Source: an uncultured Eubacteriales bacterium
Lineage (GTDB): Bacteria > Bacillota > Clostridia > Christensenellales > Borkfalkiaceae
Assembly: GCA_900545325.1 (NCBI GenBank)
Contig: UQZE01000063.1
Coordinates: forward strand, 1-11,641
Reading direction: 5' to 3'
DNA length: 11,641 nt
Within the stretch, counting starts at the first letter, position 1, and each line of letters starts with the position of its first letter. Below, one piece after another: positions 1 through 7,461 of this stretch. Below the pieces are notes generated by a model. That model was not told the DNA's origin. It worked only from the letters and a program-made list of their open reading frames with translations, and did not search any database. The position numbers were made by a program, and so were the translations under genes.

Positions 1-41
1 ATGAAGACAGCGGCGAATGGCTGGATGAATGGGATGATTGA
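1..41 (+). CDS. 3' end of an upstream gene (partial)
   Basis: Read from base 3, the first 41 bases give twelve codons, EDSGEWLDEWDD, and then a TGA stop at 39-41. Read from base 2 the window opens on a stop codon. Read from base 1 there is an open stretch of 21 codons that would run 13 bases into the next gene, which is less plausible. The acidic, tryptophan-containing tail does not identify a family. The stop lies 11 bases before the start of the next gene, so the two are probably co-transcribed. The call rests on the frame and the spacing only. Confidence 0.5.
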   Translation, partial: EDSGEWLDEWDD

Positions 42-46
42 GAGGA
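41..46 (+). promoter_or_regulatory. Shine-Dalgarno site of the giant enzyme gene
   Basis: AGAGGA lies 6 bases before ATG at 53. It favours that ATG over the in-frame TTG at 38, which precedes the site and has no site of its own. Starting at 53 also puts the basic residues and hydrophobic core of the signal peptide directly at the N-terminus. Confidence 0.7.
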
Positions 47-52
47 AAAAAG

Positions 53-3000
53 ATGAGAGTATGTAAAAAGTTGATTTGTGTATTTTCCGTATTTGCGATT
101 TGTGCGTTTATGACAGCTTTTTTTGTTGGGACGGAAAAATCAGTTTCGGCGGAAACATCTCAAAGTTTGACCTCGAATGAAATGGTTGCAGCGACTGCGG
201 AAAAGGTGGCAGAAGGTCAAAATTCGGTAACGCGGGGTGGTTTATATGATTACTCTGTTATTTTAACAAAACACGTTGTTACCGGAACGACGGTCGCGGA
301 AGGATTTTCGGAAACCGAATTTGATTACGGTGATAAAACGCCGATTTTGAAAATAAATAACTGGACTAAGCCCGAAAGCCTCGTCGGTGCACCTTACGGT
401 CCGCATTTCAACCCCAATACGCCGCTTATTCGTTTCAACTGGGAGGAAAATATTTCTTTCAAAATAACTGCAAATGTAAATCTGACATTGACCGTCGAGC
501 ATGAAGCGTTGAGCGGGATTTTAGAGACCGACAATGTGATAAAAATTAGAACATATAAACGCAGCGCGGACGGAACGCTCGAAAGGCTTTGGGAAAAACC
601 TCTTTATGACGGTATTAATTCAGAAAAAGACGCGGATTTTTTTGGCGGAACGTTTGCGTTGAAAGCGGGGGAAAGTTTTTATTTTGAATACGGGTGTACA
701 GGCGCATACGAAAAGAATATTACTTCGATGCGTGCGATCCTGCCTAACTTTGCCGCCGTTGCGTCTGGGGAAAGTTTTACGACTTTAGATGCGATCTTGG
801 CCGTAGCTGATAACAATGGCGGAAAAATTCTAAAGAAAAGCATGAATTACGGGCTGTATTATGGTTCTCTCGATAACATGCTGCCTTTTGACAATATCAC
901 GGAAGGAACGCTGCAGACGTTAAAAAAGAACGGAGGAGGTCAATACGCGGCGGTATATGCCAACGCCACTTCCAATAATTTTGTCAGGACGAACGGAACG
1001 GAAGATTCGTTCATCATCAAGATAGATGCAGTCGAAAATATCGCAGTTACCGTTACAAATCGGAATTTTGAAACGGCGAGCGGATGGATATCGTATTATG
1101 CGCCGTATCAAATGACGGAAGAAAACGGGCGGACATATTTTAAAGCGCTTTCGCCGTTGATATCTGTAGAAAAGTCGCAGGGAACAAAGGATGTGCTTGG
1201 CGCTACGTTTCATATTCCGGCGGGCGATTCGCTCGTCTATGTGATTTACGGGGCGAATTATTCTACAAATATTTTTCTTCTTCCCGAATTTTCATGTAGT
1301 ACGGAATTATTCGACGATGAACTCGCAGTCAGCTTTTTCTCTGAAGTGAGTTATGAACTGGACGGAGGAACGAACGCCGCGGAAAATGCTTCGCGTTATT
1401 TAAGCGGAACGAAAGTAATATTTGGTGAACCGACGAAAACTGACAGTGTGTTTGTCGGTTGGGACATTGGCGGAACGCTATATTCAGCCGATCATGAGTT
1501 TATTTTAAACGGCGATATTAATTTAAAAGCTGTTTTCTTAGAACTCAGGCCGATCGGCGCAGGTATACGTTTGACAGAGGATTTCGGGCTGCGGTTCTGC
1601 GCCGAAGTCAATGCGGACGATCTCGCCGCTTTGACCAAATACGTGCCCGAAGTTATGCTCGGAACGCTTGTCATTCCTTCGGATATGATCGGTAATGCGC
1701 CTCTTACGAAAAATACCGAAGCCGTACTCGATATCCGCCAAACGCAGTGGTATGAACAAGGCGTGGTTATGAATCAATTCAATGCGGTGCTGCAGGGATA
1801 CAGTTTGAGCGATCCTCCCACGGAAACGGAAAAAGAAAGGATAACGCGCTATATCACCGCGCGCCCATATGCCGCATTGGAAGTAGACGGTGAAATGCGG
1901 TATTTCTATACTGAAACGCTCGAACGTTCGATATTTGATATTGCCTGCGCGGCAGTTGACGATCACAGCGATATTGCCGACGAAAAATATGTCTATCACG
2001 TTACAATCGGAGAAGAAAACGTATTCAGTCCGTATACGCAGGCGCAGATTGATCTTTTGAGCAGGATTATCGGCGCGGTCGGACTCTACCGTACGGAAGG
2101 AATAGGGGATCAGGCCTATTTGTACGGCATGTGTTACAATATTTCCGAAAGAAATTATGCTTCCGACTACGATTTAGAAAGAGAAGTCAGGCTGATGGCT
2201 AATCTCGGTGTGAAAAGCATCAGATTATGGATGCATGTCGACGATATGTTGCTCAATCCCGAAACAGTAGACGGCGAAAAGGCTGAAGAACTGCACAGAC
2301 TGATAGCCGAAACGGAAAAATATGGTATGCGTGTTATAGGCATGAATCATACGAGTTTTCATGAAGGAAACAACCGTTCCGGAAAACCCTCCCGCAATAT
2401 TGCGGCAGGGAGCGAGTATATAAAATGGCTCGAAGATTACTATCTTTCGTGGAAAACTCTCGCGAAAGAATTTTCCGAAATCGATTACTGGGAAATCGGT
2501 AACGAATTAAATAATCCCGATTTTATGAAAGGGATTAACGGAGAACCGCGTACTTCCGTTGAGGAAATGGCGGATATATCTACAGATATGCTTTATTATG
2601 CGAGCCGCGGGATACGAGAATCCAATCCGTCGGCCGTGACAATTATGGGCGGCTTGACTGAACCGAACGGTCTCGGAACGGGAACAAACAAGCAATTTTT
2701 ACAATATATCTACGATAATATTGCGAGCGGCGATTACGGTTATTTCTACGGCAAAGAAGAAGCTGCGCACGCTTCGTTGGATGCGGACGATTATTTTCTG
2801 GCGGCGGCTTGGCATCCTTATTACGCTAAGAAAAAATTCGATGCAGAAGAATTCGTACGGCTGAACGGAGATATTTACGACGTTATCTTAAAAAACGAAG
2901 GCAAGCACAAAAAAGTGTTTTTTACGGAAATGGGATTTAACGATACGCATTTTGCCGACGATATCAACGCGGCGTCGCTGACGGAACTTTTTGCAGCGAT

Positions 3001-4654
3001 CGAAGAGAGTATGCCATACGTGGAAAGCGTAAATTATTTCAAATTATTCAACGTCGCTTCAGAAACATGGACGGGCGACGTAAGTAGATACGGATTATTT
3101 TATGATCCCGATCCGAATAGAAAGGACGTATCCGCAGACGGAAACACTGTTTTTACCCCAGGTGCGCCAAAGGAAAAAGCTTATGCGTTCCAACGCGCCT
3201 CAGGTGGCAGCGGCAGGTTGGATATTATGGCAACAGACGGCGTGGGCAGTAATCAAATCGAAACTAATATCGATAAAGTTGTGCGCGAGGGGGAGCTCAC
3301 GTTCGGCTGGCAGGAGGAAAACGACGCAATCCGCCCTTCGTCATATATTTCAGACAATATGGTCTTACAACGTCGCAAAGCAATAAAACTCAGCGGAACG
3401 ACCAACGGCAGGCAGATCGCCGCGGTATTCAACGGAGAAACTTACTACGGTACTGTTACGGAAGGTGTTTTCACCATATGGCTTCCTCCGCTTGAAGCTT
3501 CGGAAGGCGACGAGCTAATCTTTTATACAGATATCGGTAAAAAGACATTGAAAAATATAGCTGTAGGAGAAGTCTTTCTCTGCAGCGGACAATCCAACAT
3601 GGCGTGGACAATGAATTACAGTTCTTCGGTATATCAGGATTTCATTGCGGCGGCGGACTATCCCCGCATCAGACTTTTCAATATACCGAAAACGGAAAGT
3701 GAAACCGAACTTTCCGAATATGAAGGCGTAAGCTGGCAAACGGCGGCGCCTTCGTCCGTAGGAAACTTTTCGGCGGTTGGATTTCTGTTCGGCCTTGAAA
3801 TGCAGAAGGTGCTGAACGTTCCCATCGGTTTGGTTTCGGCTGCTGTCGGGAGTTCTTTGCTTTGTTACTGGTTACCGCAAGCAGCTTACGAAACGCTCGC
3901 TGCCGCCGACGCCGTTTATACAAACGATACTTCTTCCGTATTTATGCCGAGTTTAGGCTATAACGGCATGATTGCGCCTTTAACCGATATGGTCCTGCGC
4001 GGTATCGTTTGGTATCAAGGGGAGTCGAACGGATGGAAATGCGATCTTTATAAAGGAGAACTTACAGCGCTCATTAACTCGTACAGGACGGCTTTTTCCG
4101 ACGATTTGCTGACCTTTACCGTAGCAGAATTGCCTAGATATAATGAAGACACGGCTTTGCGCTATGCGACGATACGCGATGCGCAGTATAAAGTATCCGT
4201 TGAAATGGAGAACGTTGCTCTTGCCGTCAATATAGACGATGGCGACGCGGGCGATCTGCATCCGCGTAACAAAAATTCAGTGGCGAAACGGTTGGCAGAG
4301 ATTACGCTCGACAAATTTTTCGATATAGGTATGCGGGAATATCCTGTCGCCATTTCTGCTGAACGGATTTCAGCAAAAAAAGCGGTTGTTACCGTTTCAG
4401 GTACGGCGGGTTATCTCTTTTTGAAAAACGGGGCGAACGGTTTTGAAGTCAGCGTTGACGGCACGGTATTTTCGAATGTCGGCGTGAAAGTATGCGTTTC
4501 CGGGAAAAAGCTGATTATAACAGCAGAGGAGGATTTCAACGTAGTCAGATACGGCGTCAGTTCGAATTATGATGGTGAAACGGACGTAAGCAAATTCGTC
4601 AGCGTGTATAACGGCGACGGAGTGCCGCTTCGTCAGTTTGAATTTATGTTATAA
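53..4654 (+). CDS. Secreted multi-modular glycoside hydrolase / SASA-type acetylesterase fusion
   Basis: A 1533-aa exported protein. Residues 1-33 are a signal peptide with a basic start, a hydrophobic core and probable cleavage after VSA. Residues 65-413 hold a duplicated beta-rich module; both halves end in a pattern like xPAGDSxxYxxxG...LLPEF, as in carbohydrate-binding jelly rolls, and the module is shared with the next gene. Residues 434-496 resemble a Listeria-Bacteroides repeat (YELDGGTN, then VFVGWD). Residues 497-650 are an unnamed domain (GIRLTEDFGLRF) of a kind I associate with Bacillota surface proteins. Residues 684-1056 are a clan GH-A-like barrel with probable acid/base E818 (WEIGNELN) and nucleophile E959 (FFTEMGFN). 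Residues 1093-1533 are a complete sialate-O-acetylesterase-like module: NMVLQR entry, catalytic S1181 in GQSNM, WYQGES at 1320-1325, D1401/H1403 in DLHP, and the family's C-terminal beta domain. There is no C-terminal anchor, so it is probably released or held by non-covalent binding. The glycosidase family and substrate are not assigned; "sialate" is only the family name. The gene is more AT-rich than its neighbours. Confidence 0.88.
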   Translation: MRVCKKLICVFSVFAICAFMTAFFVGTEKSVSAETSQSLTSNEMVAATAEKVAEGQNSVTRGGLYDYSVILTKHVVTGTTVAEGFSETEFDYGDKTPILKINNWTKPESLVGAPYGPHFNPNTPLIRFNWEENISFKITANVNLTLTVEHEALSGILETDNVIKIRTYKRSADGTLERLWEKPLYDGINSEKDADFFGGTFALKAGESFYFEYGCTGAYEKNITSMRAILPNFAAVASGESFTTLDAILAVADNNGGKILKKSMNYGLYYGSLDNMLPFDNITEGTLQTLKKNGGGQYAAVYANATSNNFVRTNGTEDSFIIKIDAVENIAVTVTNRNFETASGWISYYAPYQMTEENGRTYFKALSPLISVEKSQGTKDVLGATFHIPAGDSLVYVIYGANYSTNIFLLPEFSCSTELFDDELAVSFFSEVSYELDGGTNAAENASRYLSGTKVIFGEPTKTDSVFVGWDIGGTLYSADHEFILNGDINLKAVFLELRPIGAGIRLTEDFGLRFCAEVNADDLAALTKYVPEVMLGTLVIPSDMIGNAPLTKNTEAVLDIRQTQWYEQGVVMNQFNAVLQGYSLSDPPTETEKERITRYITARPYAALEVDGEMRYFYTETLERSIFDIACAAVDDHSDIADEKYVYHVTIGEENVFSPYTQAQIDLLSRIIGAVGLYRTEGIGDQAYLYGMCYNISERNYASDYDLEREVRLMANLGVKSIRLWMHVDDMLLNPETVDGEKAEELHRLIAETEKYGMRVIGMNHTSFHEGNNRSGKPSRNIAAGSEYIKWLEDYYLSWKTLAKEFSEIDYWEIGNELNNPDFMKGINGEPRTSVEEMADISTDMLYYASRGIRESNPSAVTIMGGLTEPNGLGTGTNKQFLQYIYDNIASGDYGYFYGKEEAAHASLDADDYFLAAAWHPYYAKKKFDAEEFVRLNGDIYDVILKNEGKHKKVFFTEMGFNDTHFADDINAASLTELFAAIEESMPYVESVNYFKLFNVASETWTGDVSRYGLFYDPDPNRKDVSADGNTVFTPGAPKEKAYAFQRASGGSGRLDIMATDGVGSNQIETNIDKVVREGELTFGWQEENDAIRPSSYISDNMVLQRRKAIKLSGTTNGRQIAAVFNGETYYGTVTEGVFTIWLPPLEASEGDELIFYTDIGKKTLKNIAVGEVFLCSGQSNMAWTMNYSSSVYQDFIAAADYPRIRLFNIPKTESETELSEYEGVSWQTAAPSSVGNFSAVGFLFGLEMQKVLNVPIGLVSAAVGSSLLCYWLPQAAYETLAAADAVYTNDTSSVFMPSLGYNGMIAPLTDMVLRGIVWYQGESNGWKCDLYKGELTALINSYRTAFSDDLLTFTVAELPRYNEDTALRYATIRDAQYKVSVEMENVALAVNIDDGDAGDLHPRNKNSVAKRLAEITLDKFFDIGMREYPVAISAERISAKKAVVTVSGTAGYLFLKNGANGFEVSVDGTVFSNVGVKVCVSGKKLIITAEEDFNVVRYGVSSNYDGETDVSKFVSVYNGDGVPLRQFEFML
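245..1291 (+). repeat. Beta-sandwich module, copy 1 (paralogous to 4845-5930)
   Basis: Encodes residues 65-413 of the giant enzyme. It aligns along its length with residues 61-422 of the next protein. Shared landmarks are the NWEEN, EHEA, DNVI, FFGG/YFGG, FEYGC.GAYEKN, GGQYA.VYA, VRTNG and PAGD segments. In the best 40-residue stretch (from RFNWEEN) I count 23 identities. Each copy is itself two weakly similar halves, each ending in a GxF/Y..xxGxSxYxxxxG...P.F pattern, so one fold was duplicated internally before the whole pair was duplicated between genes. The function is inferred as glycan or surface binding; I do not recognise a named CBM family. Confidence 0.8.
2102..3220 (+). repeat. Glycosidase module, copy 1 (paralogous to 10161-11282)
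   Basis: Encodes residues 684-1056 of the giant enzyme. It aligns with residues 37-410 of the lipoprotein glycosidase at a constant offset of 647 residues through both catalytic glutamates, with a single one-residue indel near the end. 43 of the first 60 aligned residues are identical. Nucleotide similarity also persists, for example an exact 21-base match in the segment encoding YGMCYNI. The module begins just where the mature lipoprotein begins after its short linker, so the fusion joint falls at a natural protein boundary. Confidence 0.93.
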
Positions 4655-4655
4655 C

Positions 4656-4660
4656 GGAGG
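4656..4660 (+). promoter_or_regulatory. Shine-Dalgarno site of the anchored surface protein
   Basis: GGAGG lies 4 bases before ATG at 4665, in the 10-base gap after the preceding stop. It selects that ATG over an in-frame TTG at 4638, which lies inside the upstream gene. Confidence 0.8.
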
Positions 4661-4664
4661 GCAT

Positions 4665-6518
4665 ATGAAAAAATCTAAGAAAAAGAGAATTTTGACACTC
4701 ATTGCCTGTGCGGCGTTTGTGCTTTCCGGCGCGGCGTCGTTCAGTTTGGAAAACGCGTCTGCCGCAAACGGGCAGACGACCGCCGCCGCAGCTATCGTAT
4801 CCGCGACGGCGTCGAACCTTAACGGCATGGCCGAAGGCGAGGTGTTCGATTACGCCGCTGTCGTTACGCGCCACACCGTTGCGGGAACGGCGGTATCGCC
4901 CGATTTTACCGAAAGCCGCTTTACAAAAAGCGCCTCGGGAGCGCTCAGCATCGACGGCTGGGAAAAGCCCGCGAGTCTGGCGGGCAGCGCGTACGGACCT
5001 TATATGAGTTATAAGGAGCCGTTCAACGATTCCAACGGCATGGTCAGAATGAACTGGGAGGAAAACGTATCCTTTAAGCTGACTTTCAAGGAAAACGCGC
5101 TGCTCAGGATCGAACACGAGGCGATCGCGGGGATTGTGTCCTCGGATAACGTCATCAGGCTCCGCATTTACCTGGCGGACGGCAAGGGCGACGTATCCCT
5201 GCTCTCCGAGAAAGCGCTGTACGCCGACGGAAAGACCGAACGCGAGGCGAATTATTTCGGCGGCGAGTTCAACGTGTCCAAAGGACAGAGCGTCTATTTC
5301 GAATACGGCTGTCTGGGCGCGTATGAAAAGAACGTAAAGGCCTCCAAACTTGGCGGCGGAATCTTTCCCACGTTCATCGCGGATCCCGCGGCGTTCAGCA
5401 GCGAATTCACCCTCGACCTTGCCGGCATGATAAGTTCCGTTTACGGCGCGGAGGGGGAAAAAGTCGATTATAACGAGGACGTGTCTTTTGAGATAATGCA
5501 CGGGCTTTTAGGCGCGGAGGAAAAATTCGATAAGTTCGCGGGTTCGGCATTACAGACGCAGGCGCTGAACGACGGCGGGCAGTATGCGTCCGTATATGCG
5601 GGCAGTCAGCTCGTGAGAACGAACGGAGCGAAAGATAAACTTATCGTCAAAATCAACGCTAAGAAAGATATAGGCATAACGGTGCAAAGCGCGGAGTCGT
5701 CAAATCCTGCCAATGGTACGGGCGTGTTTCAGTTCATGCAGAAGACCGAGGACGATTTGGCCAACGAATATTATGCGGAACTGAAATCCGTATCCGTTTC
5801 CTCCGCCGCCGCTGCGGAAAACGTACTCGGCGGCACGTACAGCATTCCCGCGGGCGATACGTTCTATCTTTTCGTCAACGGCGGCGCTTTCGGAACGAAC
5901 ATTTATCTTTTCCCGACTTTCGTTATAGACAGTGCGGCGTTCAACCCCGAAAATACCTATGATTTTTCCGCGGTGATCGCGCTGACGCAGTACCGCAACG
6001 CGGCAAAAGCCGAACTTACGGCCGAATTTGCCGCGCTCGACGAAACGGCTTACGAGGCGGAGGATTTTGCCGATTTGTCCGCGCTTTATAACGATTACAT
6101 CTCTAAAATAGAATCTGCGGAAACCGAAGAGCAGGTTGATTTCTTCGTCGCCGAATACGGAAAGGAAACGGAGAAGATATTCACCGCGGCAGAAAAGAGC
6201 GAACTCCGCGCGAAATACGTCAAGCAGATAGAAGATTGCTATTCGTCGCTCGACCTGAAAGAATACGGCGAAGAGGAAAAGGCCGAACTTGCGTCGATCG
6301 TGGCGGAGGGAAAGGAGAAGATCGCTGCGGCAAAGACGGAAAACGCTATGAAAATCGCCGCGGAATATGCCGTAAACGAAATGAATCTCGTGGAAAAAAC
6401 AGGAGAGAGGGGCTGTAATTCGCAGTTCGGTTCTCTGCCGTTTGCAGGCGCGGCAGCCTTGCTTGGAGCGGCGTGCCTGTTCCTGCGCAGGAGAAAAGAC
6501 GATGCGGCAAAAGGTTAA
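4665..6518 (+). CDS. Cell-surface protein with duplicated beta-sandwich module, helical stalk and C-terminal anchor
   Basis: A 617-aa exported protein with no recognisable enzyme motif. Residues 1-33 are a signal peptide (KKSKKKR start, hydrophobic core, cleavage near ASA|ANG). Residues 61-237 and 284-422 are the two halves of the beta-rich module shared with the preceding giant enzyme. Residues 435-575 are predicted helical, Ala/Glu/Lys-rich and built as two units of about 65-70 residues, resembling the FIVAR-like three-helix bundles that act as stalks in Gram-positive surface proteins. The C-terminus has GCNSQFG (583-589), a hydrophobic span (about 590-607) and RRRK (608-611): a signal-like anchor without LPXTG. 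The inferred role is to display the binding module at the cell surface, holding glycan or perhaps the enzyme close to the importer encoded next. It starts 10 bases after the preceding stop and its end overlaps the permease gene by 17 bases. Architecture is clear; function is inferred. Confidence 0.82.
   Translation: MKKSKKKRILTLIACAAFVLSGAASFSLENASAANGQTTAAAAIVSATASNLNGMAEGEVFDYAAVVTRHTVAGTAVSPDFTESRFTKSASGALSIDGWEKPASLAGSAYGPYMSYKEPFNDSNGMVRMNWEENVSFKLTFKENALLRIEHEAIAGIVSSDNVIRLRIYLADGKGDVSLLSEKALYADGKTEREANYFGGEFNVSKGQSVYFEYGCLGAYEKNVKASKLGGGIFPTFIADPAAFSSEFTLDLAGMISSVYGAEGEKVDYNEDVSFEIMHGLLGAEEKFDKFAGSALQTQALNDGGQYASVYAGSQLVRTNGAKDKLIVKINAKKDIGITVQSAESSNPANGTGVFQFMQKTEDDLANEYYAELKSVSVSSAAAAENVLGGTYSIPAGDTFYLFVNGGAFGTNIYLFPTFVIDSAAFNPENTYDFSAVIALTQYRNAAKAELTAEFAALDETAYEAEDFADLSALYNDYISKIESAETEEQVDFFVAEYGKETEKIFTAAEKSELRAKYVKQIEDCYSSLDLKEYGEEEKAELASIVAEGKEKIAAAKTENAMKIAAEYAVNEMNLVEKTGERGCNSQFGSLPFAGAAALLGAACLFLRRRKDDAAKG
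4756..4778 (+). other. Inverted repeat / possible mRNA hairpin
   Basis: CGTCTGCC (4756-4763) and its exact reverse complement GGCAGACG (4771-4778) flank a 7-base loop. The stem is 8 perfect pairs, 6 of them G-C. It lies about 90 bases into the gene, over the codons at the signal-peptide cleavage site, and has no U-run, so it is not an intrinsic terminator. It could shape the stability of a processed transcript, or it may be chance in GC-rich coding DNA. Confidence 0.35.
4845..5930 (+). repeat. Beta-sandwich module, copy 2 (paralogous to 245-1291)
   Basis: Encodes residues 61-422 of the anchored surface protein and matches copy 1 as described there. This copy is clearly more GC-rich than copy 1, so the duplication is not a very recent tandem event, or the two copies evolved in different genomes. 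Confidence 0.8.
6408..6494 (+). other. Non-LPXTG C-terminal anchor segment (GCNSQFG + TM + RRRK)
   Basis: Encodes residues 582-610 of the surface protein: a Gly-Cys motif, a hydrophobic span rich in Ala, Leu and Gly, and a basic cluster. The order matches tripartite C-terminal sorting signals. The motif contains Cys instead of LPXTG, which is reminiscent of the Cys-containing CTERM signal families known in other bacteria. Whether it is cleaved and lipidated or simply remains as a membrane helix cannot be told from sequence. Confidence 0.6.
6489..6493 (+). promoter_or_regulatory. Shine-Dalgarno site of the first permease
   Basis: AGGAG lies 8 bases before ATG at 6502, inside the codons for the arginine cluster of the preceding surface protein. 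It decides the start at 6502, which yields a normal permease N-terminus, against longer in-frame starts upstream. Confidence 0.75.
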
Positions 6519-7461
6519 CGTACTGAAGAAAGACCGGGGCTTCTGGGCGTACGTAAAGAGCCATAAGATGCTTTACGTCATGGTTCTGCCCATGATCGTG
6601 TATTTTCTTCTCTTCAACTATTATCCCATGCTGGGGTTGCAGCTCGCCTTTAAGGATTGGAATCCATGGAAAGGCATATGGGGCAGCCCGTGGGCGTCCA
6701 CGGACGGCACGCTCGATATCTTTAAGCATTTCAAGGAGCTTTTTTTCGGAGACGGCACGCTGTTTTGGATTAAATTCGGCAACACGCTCCGCATCTCCGT
6801 GCTGAAAACGGTATTCGGTTTCCCCGTGCCCATCATCATCGCGATCTTCATGAACGAAATGCTCTCTTCGAAGATCAAAAAGACCGTGCAGACCATTTCT
6901 TATCTTCCGCACTTCATCTCATGGGTAATTATTTCGGGCATACTGCTGTCTATGGGGTCGGCGGACTCCGATTTCGAACTGTTTTTGGAAAAGATATTCG
7001 GCCGGCAGATCTATTTTTTCAACAACGACGACGCTTTCCTGGCGATACTCGTCATTTCCGATATCTGGAAGACGGCGGGCTGGGGCGCGATCATCTATTT
7101 CGCGGCGCTGGCGGGCGTGCCGACCGAACAGTACGAGGCGGCGGAAATAGACGGTGCGGGGCGCTTTCAGCGCATACGCTATATAACGCTCCCCTCCATC
7201 GTGCCTGCGATAGGCATCAAACTGATTTTCGAGATATCGGGGCTTACGAGCGCGGGGTTCGATCAGATATTCAACCTTTACAATTCCACCGTCTACGGGA
7301 AGGGTGACGTGTTGGAAACGTATCTTTACAGGCAGGGCATTATCGGCGGCGCAAACGACATAGCGACCGCGCTCGGCCTCTTCAATTCGCTGATCGCTCT
7401 GACGCTCACGCTGATCGCGAATAAAGTGATCAATAAAATGGGCGGTGAAGGCATATGGTGA
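6502..7461 (+). CDS. ABC sugar-transporter permease, LplB type
   Basis: A 319-aa integral membrane subunit of a carbohydrate importer of the LplB/YtcP group, which takes up oligosaccharides. Family features: a cytoplasmic N-terminus; a first membrane helix near residues 22-40 leading into YYPMLGLQLAFKDWNPWKGIWGS, of which the AFKDWNP and GIWGSPW parts are characteristic; helices near 95-117, 133-151, 178-203, 232-250 and 285-308; and the EAA loop YEAAEIDGAG at 211-220 followed by RFQRIRYITLP, the contact site for the ATPase. The length is normal for the family. The start overlaps the surface-protein gene by 17 bases and the end overlaps the second permease by 7, indicating coupled translation. 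No ATPase gene is seen in the window; in Bacillota such importers often use a shared ATPase of the MsmX type encoded elsewhere, so its absence is not evidence of defect. Confidence 0.95.
   Translation: MRQKVNVLKKDRGFWAYVKSHKMLYVMVLPMIVYFLLFNYYPMLGLQLAFKDWNPWKGIWGSPWASTDGTLDIFKHFKELFFGDGTLFWIKFGNTLRISVLKTVFGFPVPIIIAIFMNEMLSSKIKKTVQTISYLPHFISWVIISGILLSMGSADSDFELFLEKIFGRQIYFFNNDDAFLAILVISDIWKTAGWGAIIYFAALAGVPTEQYEAAEIDGAGRFQRIRYITLPSIVPAIGIKLIFEISGLTSAGFDQIFNLYNSTVYGKGDVLETYLYRQGIIGGANDIATALGLFNSLIALTLTLIANKVINKMGGEGIW

Noticed and set aside
2392..2405. Perfect 14-base palindrome CCGCAATATTGCGG
   Set aside because: It lies deep within the glycosidase module coding for RNIAA, is absent at the matching place in the paralogous copy, and has no promoter or operator context, so it is probably a coincidence of codons.
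3329..4651. Sialic acid utilization as the role of the locus
   Set aside because: The esterase module matches the sialate-O-acetylesterase family, but that family also acts on plant glycans, and no sialidase, lyase, epimerase or kinase of the sialic acid pathway is seen in the window.
4640..4664. Possible terminator or promoter between the giant enzyme and the surface protein genes
   Set aside because: The gap is only 10 bases, occupied by a ribosome site, with no hairpin plus U-run and no room for a promoter outside coding sequence.
4644..5501. 285-codon minus-strand open frame opposite the surface protein
   Set aside because: Low-complexity Arg-, Val- and Gly-rich translation without motif, opposite a gene with signal peptide and conserved module.
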